NCBI GenBank assembly: GCA_937120965.1 | Contig: CAKZKA010000231.1 | Span: forward strand, 1-43,215 | Length of the DNA stretch: 43,215 nucleotides | Direction of reading: 5' to 3' | Source: an uncultured Chloroflexota bacterium | GTDB lineage: Bacteria > Chloroflexota > Chloroflexia > Chloroflexales > Chloroflexaceae | Shown: piece after piece, positions 34,684 through 42,517 of the stretch | Position numbering within the stretch: position 1 is the stretch's first letter | How the letters are laid out: every line of letters begins with the position of its first letter | Notes under the pieces: model-generated | What the model saw: only the letters and a program-made list of their open reading frames with translations | What the model was told of the DNA's origin: nothing | Databases searched by the model: none | Translations under genes and position numbers: made by a program

Positions 34684-35169
34684 ATGCAACGCAGCGAACG
34701 AGGAGGAGGCGGTTGGATCGGCTGGCTTATCTTTCTACTTGTCATCTTCGGTTTCCGGTTTTTACCCCCTCTCGCCAACTGGCTCACTCAGGTTACCGGT
34801 ATCACGATCACCGTGCCAATGCTGATCATCGCCTTCACCGTCCTCGCAGTGGTGGCGAGCATTGGCAGTTCGCTGGTGCGCGCCGCCGGACGATCGGGCG
34901 ACGCAGGTCAGACCGGAATGCCGCCATCTCTGCCTGTGCCTCCGCAGTCATCAACGCCGCCAGAACCAGCCTCATCGCCCTGGCCCCCCACCACTCCGGC
35001 CAGTAACCTCCCCCGTGCCCGGCTGCCCAGCGGTCAGGAACACCTCCCCAAACCGCCCCGTTTCGAGCCGATCATTGATCCGCGCATTCTCGCCGCGGGG
35101 ATCGCCGGCCTGGTCATCCTCGGGGCGCTGACCCTCCTCGTTCTGTTCCTGTCCGGCGCTTTGCCCTGA
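34684..35169 (+). CDS. Small membrane protein with Pro-rich loop, unknown function
   Basis: A 161-residue protein with two N-terminal hydrophobic helices (about 10-34 and 42-62), a Pro/Ser-rich hydrophilic loop (about 75-130), and one C-terminal helix (about 136-158). GAGGAA precedes the ATG at suitable spacing. The layout of helices separated by a disordered loop is seen, but no family is recognised. It lies 33 bases before the methyltransferase gene and is likely co-transcribed with it. Confidence 0.6.
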   Translation: MQRSERGGGGWIGWLIFLLVIFGFRFLPPLANWLTQVTGITITVPMLIIAFTVLAVVASIGSSLVRAAGRSGDAGQTGMPPSLPVPPQSSTPPEPASSPWPPTTPASNLPRARLPSGQEHLPKPPRFEPIIDPRILAAGIAGLVILGALTLLVLFLSGALP

Positions 35170-35202
35170 TCTGCCGCCAATAGCAGCCATCGGTCACGCG
35201 TT

Positions 35203-35964
35203 ATGAATGCCTATGACATTCTGGCCCATTACTACGACGCCGATCTCCGCGATTACCACGAGGATCTGCCATTCCTTCGCGAGATGGCTCGCCGTGCCGA
35301 TGGTCCATTGCTCGAATTGATGTGCGGCACCGGCCGGTTGCTGCTGCCCCTGGCCGAGGCCGGCTTCACCATTACCGGGGTTGACAGCTCCCCGGCGATG
35401 CTGGCCATTGCCCGCGCCCACGTGGACGAAGCCGGCCTCGGCGACCGGGTGACACTCATTCAGGGTGATGTGCAGGACGTCGCACTGCCCGCCGAAGCCT
35501 TTAGCCTGGCCTTTGTCGCTGTCAACTCTTTCATGCACCTCGAAACCGTTCGCGACCAGCTCGCCTGTCTCACAAACGTCCGGCGGGCCTTGCAGCGCCG
35601 GGGGTTGTTGATCATCGACCTGTTCAATCCCAATCCCGCCGAGATCCTCCGCGAGGACAACCGTCTGGTGCTGGAGCGCGAGTACCGGCTCAACGGGCGA
35701 CACGTGCAGAAATTCGTGGCCATTGACAGCGACGCCGCGACTCAAATCAGCCGCGTGACCTTTCTCTACGACGAAACCGATGCCGATGGGCATGTTACTC
35801 GCCGCACGTCGCGCTTCGTGCTGCGCTGGTTCTATCGCTACGAGATCGAACATCTCCTCGCCCGCGCCGGGTTCATGACCCGCGCGGTCTACGGCTCCTA
35901 CGACCTCGCAGAGTACGATAGCGACAGCGCTCGCCTGATCGTCGTTGCATCGCCGGACCGTTGA
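35203..35964 (+). CDS. SAM-dependent class I methyltransferase
   Basis: A 253-residue methyltransferase. The SAM-binding motif I is ELMCGTG (E38-G44), followed by TGVDSSPAML with the acidic residue that binds the ribose of SAM. A DVQD segment (about 88-91) and LAFVAVNSFMHL match motifs II-III. A beta-rich insertion follows (about 165-215, HVQKFVAIDSDAATQISRVTFLYDE), as in many small-molecule methyltransferases. It starts 33 bases after the small membrane protein. No clear ribosome-binding site is seen, so translational coupling is possible. The acceptor is unknown. Confidence 0.88.
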   Translation: MNAYDILAHYYDADLRDYHEDLPFLREMARRADGPLLELMCGTGRLLLPLAEAGFTITGVDSSPAMLAIARAHVDEAGLGDRVTLIQGDVQDVALPAEAFSLAFVAVNSFMHLETVRDQLACLTNVRRALQRRGLLIIDLFNPNPAEILREDNRLVLEREYRLNGRHVQKFVAIDSDAATQISRVTFLYDETDADGHVTRRTSRFVLRWFYRYEIEHLLARAGFMTRAVYGSYDLAEYDSDSARLIVVASPDR

Positions 35965-36435
35965 GATGCGTGGCGCTGCACAGGGTCGCGAAGAGCGCGC
36001 AGCGTTGCAAGGTTTCGAGAGGCCGCCTGAGAGGAGGGGCCGGGAAGCTGCGGCCTCCGTGTTCAGGCTGGTGGCGCGCCCTCAACCCGCGGGCGCCATC
36101 CGAGGCGCCATCCGAAGCGCTCGATATAACCGATCCCAGAAAGCGGCAACGGCTGCTCATTACGAGCAGCCGTGGGGGAAAAGGGAGGCGGTGTGAGTTA
36201 GTGGAGGATTGGCTACCCTTGGTGACCACGACCACCGCAAATCGTGCGTCCCGCGTAAGCCGTTTGCAGTATAGGCCAGGCAGGTTAGAGCCTGATTAAT
36301 TCACTATTAGATGTTTGTTAATTTCTCCACAAAGCTGGCTGAGCCACACCTGATAATCGTCCATGCAAGCACGAAGACCATGAAGATCGATACGGAGGGA
36401 GAGCCTTCGCCCCACGTAGCTGTTCACCACCTTTG

Positions 36436-36510
36436 CCCACGGGAGTGGCAAACCCTCCCCACCGGAAGGGTTTGGGCGGGCTGCGCCCTCCCAGGCACGA
36501 GTATGTTCAT
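36436..36510 (+). repeat. Interspersed repeat family B, short copy
   Basis: Contains CCCTCCCCACCGGAAGGG, then TTTGGGCGGGCTGCGCCCTC and CCAGGCACGAGTATGTTCAT. This is the 3' half of the family B element without its GGGGAAACC palindrome. Confidence 0.55.
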
Positions 36511-36598
36511 TCGGGCGCTGTGCGCCCCGCGCATGGCGCCCGGAATCGCAACACCCCTGATGATTGAAACCACGCCGCTTGTCGTTGCGCCTGTATGT

Positions 36599-36699
36599 GT
36601 TCACCCTTCTCCCGGGAGCGCGGGCAGCTTGCCCGCATCCAGACCATTGCGGGCTGGACGCCCGCGCACCCGGGGTGACGCCTTACCCAAAATGTGAAC
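36599..36699 (+). repeat. Interspersed repeat family A, full copy
   Basis: A 101-bp element from GTTCACCCTTCTC to AATGTGAAC, with GAGCGCGGGCAGCTTGCCCGC and CCCGGGGTGACGCCTTACCC inside. It ends 21 bases before the promoter of the T-box transcript. Confidence 0.85.
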
Positions 36700-36720
36700 T
36701 GGCACACTGGCACGTGCGCC

Positions 36721-36749
36721 TTGACGTTCGATCCGCGCGGTAGTATCAT
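36721..36749 (+). promoter_or_regulatory. Sigma-70 promoter of the T-box/thrS transcript
   Basis: TTGACG (36721-36726), exactly 17 bases, then TATCAT (36744-36749). Transcription would start near 36757, directly before the T-box leader. Confidence 0.7.
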
Positions 36750-36756
36750 TCAAGCG

Positions 36757-37030
36757 GCACGTCACAAGTATGCTATAGAACGCATTGATGAGGACGAGTA
36801 GCCCGGCGACTGCAGCCAGGGAGGGCGCGTCGGCGACTGGAAGCGCGCCTCTGCACGGCCTGGTGAAAACCACCTCGGAGCGGCCCCCTCAACGCCGAAC
36901 GGCCAGTATGGGGGTCCGGGCGGCGCCCGTTACAGCGCCCCACGAGGGTGCCTCTCGCTATAGCGGGAGGCATCGAAGATGGGTGGAACCACGAGGCAAC
37001 CCTTCGTCCCATTGGGAAGAAGGGTTTTTT
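36757..37030 (+). ncRNA. T-box riboswitch, threonine specifier (ACC)
   Basis: A tRNA-sensing leader of about 275 bases. Stem I begins with GATGAGGACGAGTA (36787-36800), the conserved K-turn/loop E segment. The 3' side has GGTGAAAACCACCTCGGAGC (36862-36881), with the specifier ACC at 36869-36871 (a Thr codon followed by the usual purine). The T-box bulge sequence is GGGTGGAACCACG (36981-36993). It is directly followed by an intrinsic terminator (36998-37030). By known T-box logic, uncharged tRNA-Thr would pair with the specifier and the bulge, favour the antiterminator, and switch on the genes behind it, here a small membrane protein and thrS. Confidence 0.88.
36998..37030 (+). terminator. T-box intrinsic terminator
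   Basis: AACCCTTC pairs with GAAGGGTT-like bases across GTCCCATTGGGAA, followed by TTTTTT (37025-37030). It competes with the T-box antiterminator. Confidence 0.82.
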
Positions 37031-37076
37031 GTTGGCATACTATTGCAGATTGGAGAGCGCCTGAGGAAGTACCCGC

Positions 37077-37673
37077 ATGCGCCCATGGCATCGTCCTTCA
37101 CCAATCGCTCGTGACACCGGCGCCCGGCGCGGATGTCTCCGCGGCTGTGCGGCAATCCTCTTTATTGCCGCGCTGCTCTTGCTGGTGTACACGTTCGGGC
37201 TGCGCCCGATGCTGAGTCGCGCCGTGGCCGACCAGATCGCGCCCGTCCCCGTGGCAACGGCGGTGACCATTGGCGGGGCCGGGCGCGCGGATGGCCTCCT
37301 GCCTACCGCCATCGCCGCCCTGCCCCCGGGCGAACTGGTCCTCACCGAGGAACGCGCCAATGATTTTCTTGCCGCTCGCCCGGACGCGATTGCGCCCCTC
37401 AAAACGGCGCGCCTCAGCTTCAGCGATGGCCGTGCTATCGCCACGATCAGCGCCTATGGGGTCAGCAGCGATGCCATTGTGACCCTCACCGCCGAGGAGG
37501 GCCGGCTGGTGGTTACCAGCGCGCGCCTCGCAGCGCCGCTGGCCTATGTGCTCTCCGCCGATGAACTGGCGCGTCTGCTCGCCGAACGGCTCAATGCGGA
37601 ACTGACCGCCCAGGGTCGCCGCATCGACGAGCTGCGTATCGAAGAGGGCCGCCTGATCCTGGTTACCAGTTGA
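37077..37673 (+). CDS. Single-pass membrane-anchored protein under T-box control, unknown function
   Basis: A 198-residue protein. The basic N-terminus (MRPWHRPSPIARDTGARRGCLRGC) is followed by one hydrophobic helix (about 25-42). The rest is probably extracytoplasmic and beta-rich, with segments such as LVLTEERANDFLA, AIATISAYG and RLILVTS. That pattern resembles lipid-binding-type domains such as DUF2993, but similarity is too weak to assign. GAGGAA before the ATG at 37077 supports the start. It lies between the T-box leader and thrS (66 bases before it), so its expression should rise when Thr-tRNA is uncharged. A direct link with threonine metabolism is not evident. Confidence 0.7.
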   Translation: MRPWHRPSPIARDTGARRGCLRGCAAILFIAALLLLVYTFGLRPMLSRAVADQIAPVPVATAVTIGGAGRADGLLPTAIAALPPGELVLTEERANDFLAARPDAIAPLKTARLSFSDGRAIATISAYGVSSDAIVTLTAEEGRLVVTSARLAAPLAYVLSADELARLLAERLNAELTAQGRRIDELRIEEGRLILVTS

Positions 37674-37739
37674 CGCCCCGCCTGTGGGCCGGGCGCGCCG
37701 CGCCTCCTGGCGCCCCCTGAGCATGTAAGGAGTCTGCCG

Positions 37740-39533
37740 ATGCCCGTTAATCCCAACGACGATCCCTACTATCGCCTGCGCCACTCCCTGGCCCACGTCA
37801 TGGCTCAGGCCGTTCTTGAGCTGTTCCCCGAAGGTAAAATCGCCATCGGACCACCGGTCGAGAACGGTTTCTATTACGACTTCGACCTGCCGCGGCCCCT
37901 CACGCCCGAGGATCTGGCCGAAATCGAAGCCCGCATGCGCCGCATTATCAGCGGGAACCATCCGTTCGTCTACCGTGTCGTCAGTGCGGAAGAGGCGCGC
38001 GAGTTGTTCAGGGATCAGCCGTACAAGCTTGAGCTGATCGAGGGCCTCATCCAGGGCGCCGATGAGTACGGCGAGCGCCAGGAGGGCAACGGCGCCCCTG
38101 CCGGCGGCACAGTCATCTCGACCTATCGCCAGGACACCTTTGAGGACCTGTGCCGTGGTCCCCATCTGGAGCATACCGGCCAGATTGACCCCGAGGCCTT
38201 CAAGCTGATGAGTATCGCCGGCGCCTACTGGCGCGGTAATGAGAAGAACCCCCAGCTCCAGCGCATCTACGGCACCGCCTGGAACAATCGCGCCGAACTT
38301 GAACAGTACCTCTGGCGCCTTGAAGAAGCCAGAAAGCGCGACCATCGCCGCCTGGGTAAGGAACTCGACCTCTTCAGCGTCTCCGATGAAGTGGGACCGG
38401 GGTTGATCCTCTGGCATCCGAAAGGGGCCATGATCCGGGTGATTGCCGAAGATTTCTCTCGCCAGGCCCACCTCAATGCCGGCTACGAGTGGGTCTTCTC
38501 GCCCCACGTGGGCCGCGCGCACCTGTGGGAGACCTCCGGCCACCTGGATTTTTACAAAGAGAACATGTATGCCCCGATGGATATTGAAGGCGATACGTAC
38601 TACGTCAAGCCAATGAATTGTCCGTTCCATATCCAGATCTACCGATCTCATCTGCGCTCGTATCGCGATCTGCCGCGGCGCTACGCTGAGTATGGCACGG
38701 TCTACCGCTTCGAGAAGAGTGGCGTGCTCCACGGCCTGACCCGCGTGCGCGGTTTTACCCAGGACGATGCGCACATCTTCTGCCGGCCCGACCAGGTCGA
38801 GGAGGAGATTGGCCACGCTCTGGATTTTTCACTCTACGTGCTGCGCTCCTTCGGGTTGAGCGAGTTCACCGCTTACCTCTCGACGCGCCCCGAGAAGTAC
38901 GTCGGACGAGCAGAGGATTGGGATCGGGCCACCGCCGCCCTTGAGCGGGCGATAGAAGCTCATGCCCTTCCTTACAAGCGCGATGAGGGTGGCGGGGCGT
39001 TCTATGGCCCGAAGATTGATTTGAAGGTGAACGATGCCCTGGGCCGCGAGTGGCAGTTGAGCACCATCCAGTTCGACTTTAACCTGCCTGAACGCTTTGA
39101 TCTGGAGTACATCGGCGAGGACGGCCAACCCCATCGCCCCTATATGGTCCATCGCGCGCTCATGGGGAGCATGGAGCGCTTTCTGGGTGTGCTGATCGAA
39201 CACTTCGCCGGGGCGTTCCCCCTGTGGATCGCGCCGGTGCAGGCGACGATCATTCCCATTACCGATAAACAGATGGAGTACGCCTGCCAGGTGCGCCAGC
39301 ACCTGACCGATGCGGGCCTGCGGGTCGAACTCGATGATAGCCGGGACCGCATGCAGGGCAAGATCCGTCGCGCTCAGTTGCAGAAGGTACCGTATATGCT
39401 TATAATCGGCGCCAGGGAGCAGGAGACCGGCGCTGTGGCCGTGCGAACGCGCGCAGGCGAGGATCTCGGCGCCATGCCCCTGGCAGCATTTGTTGAACGC
39501 GCGCTGGAGGAGGTCCGTACACGAGCGGGGTGA
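37740..39533 (+). CDS. thrS: Threonyl-tRNA synthetase lacking the N-terminal TGS domain
   Basis: A 597-residue class II synthetase that charges tRNA-Thr. It begins directly at the editing domain: the HSLAH motif (H15, H19) pairs with C138 and H142 of CRGPH, the known editing-site residues that clear Ser-tRNA-Thr. The catalytic core has the zinc-binding Cys in MNCPFHIQ (C294), a His in TQDDAHIF, and a third His in LIEHFAGAFPLW. An anticodon-binding domain ends the protein. The usual N-terminal TGS domain of about 60 residues is absent. GGAG eight bases before the ATG makes this start solid. Expression is predicted to be controlled by the upstream T-box. Confidence 0.96.
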   Translation: MPVNPNDDPYYRLRHSLAHVMAQAVLELFPEGKIAIGPPVENGFYYDFDLPRPLTPEDLAEIEARMRRIISGNHPFVYRVVSAEEARELFRDQPYKLELIEGLIQGADEYGERQEGNGAPAGGTVISTYRQDTFEDLCRGPHLEHTGQIDPEAFKLMSIAGAYWRGNEKNPQLQRIYGTAWNNRAELEQYLWRLEEARKRDHRRLGKELDLFSVSDEVGPGLILWHPKGAMIRVIAEDFSRQAHLNAGYEWVFSPHVGRAHLWETSGHLDFYKENMYAPMDIEGDTYYVKPMNCPFHIQIYRSHLRSYRDLPRRYAEYGTVYRFEKSGVLHGLTRVRGFTQDDAHIFCRPDQVEEEIGHALDFSLYVLRSFGLSEFTAYLSTRPEKYVGRAEDWDRATAALERAIEAHALPYKRDEGGGAFYGPKIDLKVNDALGREWQLSTIQFDFNLPERFDLEYIGEDGQPHRPYMVHRALMGSMERFLGVLIEHFAGAFPLWIAPVQATIIPITDKQMEYACQVRQHLTDAGLRVELDDSRDRMQGKIRRAQLQKVPYMLIIGAREQETGAVAVRTRAGEDLGAMPLAAFVERALEEVRTRAG

Positions 39534-39936
39534 GAATTGCTTCGTAAGTGTTCACACTTCTCCTGGGAGCGCGGGCATTTTGCCCGCATCCAGGCCCTTG
39601 CGGGCGGGACGCCCGCGCTCCCGGGGTGACGCCTTACCCCAAATGTGAACACGCACATTGCTTCGTGGTGGAAAGAGCGCGGGGTAGGGCAAAGCCCCTC
39701 TACGCTATGCCTCGTCGGAGAAGGGGTTTCTGCAAGCGTTGCGCCTTCCCTGGCGCTCCCGTGCAAGAATGTGCCGGATGCGCCGACGGGCTTCAGGTCT
39801 GCATCAACCCCGCCTGATAATCTGGCCTTCGGCTCTACAGCTCCACAAGCCGGTTGTGAGGAGCTGGGGAGCACCTGTAACCTTGACAGGCCCGCTATGA
39901 AACCTTAGTCTTACGGACCACTGAGGAGCGTCAGGT
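39534..39936. other. Intergenic region downstream of thrS with family A repeat
   Basis: A 403-base spacer. A full family A copy (39550-39650) begins 16 bases after the thrS stop. Downstream is a run with CTCTACAGCTCCACAAGCC/GGTTGTGAGGAGCTGGGGAG words (39834-39870) that can form an imperfect hairpin, similar to words near 25470 and 19440. No ORF. Confidence 0.55.
39550..39650 (+). repeat. Interspersed repeat family A, best copy
   Basis: A 101-bp element with perfect 7-base inverted ends, GTTCACA and TGTGAAC. Inside are a GCGGGCATTTTGCCCGC hairpin, a second GCGGGCGGGACGCCCGC hairpin, and CCCGGGGTGACGCCTTACCCC. It is directly downstream of thrS. Confidence 0.85.
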
Positions 39937-40374
39937 ATGGCACTGGAGTCTGACACGCTCGCCGACACCGCCCGTCGTTTCAGTGAGGCGATCCGCGCTG
40001 AGCGCCAGAGCACCCTGGAGGCCCTGGCTGCGGAACGTCAGGCCGTTCTCGAAATTATTCAGGCTCTGAAGCAGGAGACCTTTCGTCGCCGTAAGACGGC
40101 CACCGGGCGCTTCGTCTTTGGCATGTTGCTCGGCGCCAGCGCTGGCGCCCTGACAGTCTACTTCGCCAACCAGCGCGCTGGCGAAGAGACGCGCCTCGGT
40201 CTTACCGCCAGGGCCGAGACTGGCCGCGCGACGCTCGCCAGACGCTTTAAACAGGCGCTCGACGCGGGTCGTCTGGCCGCTCAGAGCCGCGAGGAAGAAC
40301 TCTGGGAGCGTTATCGCCGCCGGGTGTCCGAGGCGCTGCAACCTCCCCCTGAGCCTGAAGAGCCGCTGTTTTAG
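39937..40374 (+). CDS. Coiled-coil protein with one membrane helix, unknown function
   Basis: A 145-residue protein. Residues 1-50 are charged and helical with a likely coiled coil (RFSEAIRAERQSTLEALAAERQAVLEIIQALKQE). One hydrophobic, Gly/Ala-rich helix follows at about 58-75 (FVFGMLLGASAGALTVYF). The C-terminal part is again charged and helical and ends with an acidic, Pro-rich tail (QPPPEPEEPLF). GAGGAG before the ATG supports the start. It resembles small membrane-linked gas-vesicle/YtxH-like proteins only in general layout. It stands alone between repeats. Confidence 0.65.
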   Translation: MALESDTLADTARRFSEAIRAERQSTLEALAAERQAVLEIIQALKQETFRRRKTATGRFVFGMLLGASAGALTVYFANQRAGEETRLGLTARAETGRATLARRFKQALDAGRLAAQSREEELWERYRRRVSEALQPPPEPEEPLF

Positions 40375-40377
40375 CCC

Positions 40378-40500
40378 GTGGTACGGGAAAACCGGGGCTT
40401 CCCACCTGCGGTGAGCCTGTCGAACCGCACCCCTCCCACCGGGAGAGATGAACGTGGCGGGAGGGGGCGTGGGAGGGCTTCGCCCTCCCCGCAAAAAACT
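40378..40500 (+). repeat. Interspersed repeat family B copy with nested REP-like motif
   Basis: It starts three bases after the preceding stop codon with a decayed palindrome (GGGAAAACCGGGGCTTCCC), then CCTGCGGTGAGCCTGTCGAA and CCGCACCCC. The GGGAGGGCTTCGCCCTCCCC hairpin closes it. Confidence 0.65.
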
Positions 40501-40548
40501 ATCCATCACAACCTGGTTGACAAACCAATAGTCGTAAGAAGAACTCTG

Positions 40549-41736
40549 ATGGACGCCGAGATCATTGCCATTGGCTCCGAGCTGCTCCTCGGCGCCACGA
40601 TCGATACCAATAGCGCCTACCTGGCACGTGAACTGGCCGCCGCCGGTGTCAATCTCTACCGAAAGACCGTGGTTGGCGATAATGCTGAGCGTATCGCCCA
40701 GTGCGTTCGCGAGGCTCTCGAACGCGCCGACCTGGTGATCTGCTCCGGCGGCCTGGGCCCGACACCCGATGATGTCACCCGCGAGGGTGTCGCCCTGGCC
40801 CTCGGGCGCCCCCTCGAGTTCCGCCAGGAGCTGCTCGACCAGATCCAGGCCCGCTTCAGTGCCATGGGCCGCACTATGAGCGAGAGTAATCGTCGCCAGG
40901 CCTATGTGCCCGCTGGCGCTCGTGCCATTCCTAACCCCCGCGGCACCGCGCCTGCCTTTCTTGTCGAAGATCCCCGCGGGACGGTGGTCGTGCTGCCCGG
41001 CGTGCCCTACGAACTGCGCTACCTGTTTGAAAACGCTGTTCTGCCCTACCTGCGCGAGGAGCGGGGCGTCACCGACGTGATCCTCGTCAAGACGCTCCAC
41101 GCCACCGGTCTTGGCGAAAGTGTCATCGGCGAACTGCTGGCCGACCTGATGCAGCAGGCTAACCCTACCCTGGGCATTTCCGCCAAGCAGGCGCGCTACG
41201 AGCTGCGCATCGGCGCCCGCGCCGCCAGCCGCGCCGAAGCCGAGGCGCTCGTCGCTCGGGCTGAGGCGACCATTCGTGAGCGCCTCGGCCCCAACCTCAC
41301 CGGTGATGCGCCCCTGGCCGAGACGGTGGTTCGCCTCTTGCGCGAGCGCAATCTCACCCTCTCGCTGTTCGAGGGCGCCGCAGCCGCGCCAATCTACCGC
41401 GCCCTGGCCCGTGTTCCCGGCGCTCTGGACTGCCTGCGCGGCCTGATTGTCCATCCGCTCGATCAACCTGCCGACGAGCGCGCCGCGTCTGCTCTGGCCC
41501 TCGCCGGCGCCCGTGACGCCGCCGCGCGCTGGGGCAGCCCGCTGGCCCTCGGGGCGCAGGCTGCCGCCACTCCCGATCCGAGCGGCCTTACGCCCGTCTG
41601 TGTCGCTCTTGTCACCCCGGAGGGCGACCGCGAGGTCACCCGCCGCTACGACCTCCGCCAGCCCGAGGGTTGGGAGTTCGTGGCAACCCTTGCCCTCGAC
41701 CTTGCCCGACGCTATTTGATGGGAGATGCGGCTTGA
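40549..41736 (+). CDS. CinA-like protein with intact N-terminal and degenerate C-terminal domain
   Basis: A 395-residue protein. The N-terminal domain (about 1-170) is a clear CinA/MoaB-type (COG1058) domain: AEIIAIGSELLLGATIDTNSAYLA and CSGGLGPTPDDVTREG, the ADP-ribose/molybdopterin-binding-like fold. The region to about 260 matches the CinA middle part. The C-terminal domain is where NMN deamidase activity resides in CinA, but the expected ESCTGG active-site motif is replaced by FEGAAAAPIYR, so deamidase activity is unlikely. I chose the ATG at 40549 because the longer frame begins in repeat DNA. The TTG start of the next gene overlaps its stop. Its role may be limited to the N-terminal pyrophosphatase-like function. 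Confidence 0.85.
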   Translation: MDAEIIAIGSELLLGATIDTNSAYLARELAAAGVNLYRKTVVGDNAERIAQCVREALERADLVICSGGLGPTPDDVTREGVALALGRPLEFRQELLDQIQARFSAMGRTMSESNRRQAYVPAGARAIPNPRGTAPAFLVEDPRGTVVVLPGVPYELRYLFENAVLPYLREERGVTDVILVKTLHATGLGESVIGELLADLMQQANPTLGISAKQARYELRIGARAASRAEAEALVARAEATIRERLGPNLTGDAPLAETVVRLLRERNLTLSLFEGAAAAPIYRALARVPGALDCLRGLIVHPLDQPADERAASALALAGARDAAARWGSPLALGAQAAATPDPSGLTPVCVALVTPEGDREVTRRYDLRQPEGWEFVATLALDLARRYLMGDAA

Positions 41737-42494
41737 AGCAGGCGCCCGCGGCGTCCGGTATTCGCCTCCGCGCGGCCCTGGCGACGGTGCATCGCGACCC
41801 GCGGTGGTGGCTCAAGTGTCTCGGTTATGGGGCTGCCGCTGCTACCGGCCTGGGCTTGCCCCTGGCCGCCGGCTTCGTTATGGAGAGCCTCGACAACAGC
41901 CGGCGTGGCTACCCCGCGCCCCTGCCGCCCTGGGGTGATCCCTTCCTGCGCTCCCTTACCGGTCTCTTCGCCCTGCTGATTGACTTTGCCTTCTTCGTTC
42001 TCCCCTTGCTCGTCGGCGGGGCGCTTGTCGTCGCGATAAGCCTTACGCTCCTCCTCGCCGGCCCACCGGCCGCCCGGGTGTTGCCCTGGGCGCTGAGCGC
42101 CGTCGGGCTAGCAACCGGTCTCATCGTGTTGCTGATGTTCGTCGCCGGCATCGCGCCCGTGGGCCGCCTGCGCTTCGCCCACGACGGACGCATCGAAGAG
42201 GCTCTGGACCTCGCTACCCTGCGCTACGCCCTGGCGCCTCCCCAGCGGAGCCTCTTCCTGCGGGCGCGCCTGGCCTCCCTGCCAGCCTACCTGCCGGCCA
42301 CGATCAGCGCCAGTGTTACCTGGAGCCTGGCCTCCCTGCGCTTTCCCGGCCAGGTCGCCGTGTTCGCCCTCGGAGTCTGGCTCACCCTGGCAGCCCTCGT
42401 TTATGCCCATCTGGTCGTGGTGCAACTCTACGTCGCCGCCGAGGGTGAGGTGCAACGCAGGGGTGAGCCTTCCCCATCCAGAGGTGCAGCGTGA
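41733..42494 (+). CDS. DUF4013-like membrane protein
   Basis: A 253-residue integral membrane protein with about five to six helices. The region YPAPLPPWGDPFLRSLTGLFALLIDFAFFVLPLLVGG matches the look of DUF4013 proteins, in which a PLPxW-D segment precedes the first long hydrophobic stretches. The TTG at 41733 overlaps the CinA-like stop (TTGA), and GGGAG eight bases before it is a good ribosome-binding site. An upstream start at 41670 would overlap the CinA-like gene by more than 60 bases and is not needed. Translational coupling with the CinA-like gene is likely. The function of DUF4013 proteins is unknown. Confidence 0.72.
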   Translation: MKQAPAASGIRLRAALATVHRDPRWWLKCLGYGAAAATGLGLPLAAGFVMESLDNSRRGYPAPLPPWGDPFLRSLTGLFALLIDFAFFVLPLLVGGALVVAISLTLLLAGPPAARVLPWALSAVGLATGLIVLLMFVAGIAPVGRLRFAHDGRIEEALDLATLRYALAPPQRSLFLRARLASLPAYLPATISASVTWSLASLRFPGQVAVFALGVWLTLAALVYAHLVVVQLYVAAEGEVQRRGEPSPSRGAA

Positions 42495-42517
42495 ATTTCA
42501 GACCCCTACCCTGCCCC

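Larger units (their letters stand above)
35965..36720. other. Intergenic region with family A and B repeats upstream of the T-box unit
   Basis: A 756-base spacer. It has a hairpin of the AACGGCTGCTCATTACGAGCAGCCG type near 36148-36171 (GCTGCTC/GAGCAGC), an AT-richer stretch near 36290-36330, a short family B segment (36436-36510) and a full family A repeat (36599-36699). The 36148 hairpin is about 185 bases past the methyltransferase stop and may end its transcript. No credible ORF. Confidence 0.55.

Noticed and set aside
37098-38816. 572-codon reverse frame opposite thrS
   Set aside because: It is the complement of a complete ThrRS and its residues show no family pattern.
40378-40548. In-frame N-terminal extension of the CinA-like protein
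   Set aside because: It translates repeat DNA. The CinA domain begins exactly at the ATG at 40549.
39931-41466. 511-codon reverse frame opposite the CinA-like gene
   Set aside because: It crosses an intergenic repeat and two forward genes with good ribosome-binding sites. It has no protein signature.
41670-41732. Upstream start for the DUF4013-like protein
   Set aside because: It would overlap the CinA-like gene and adds a Cys/Pro/Arg-rich stretch. The TTG at 41733 has a good GGGAG ribosome-binding site.
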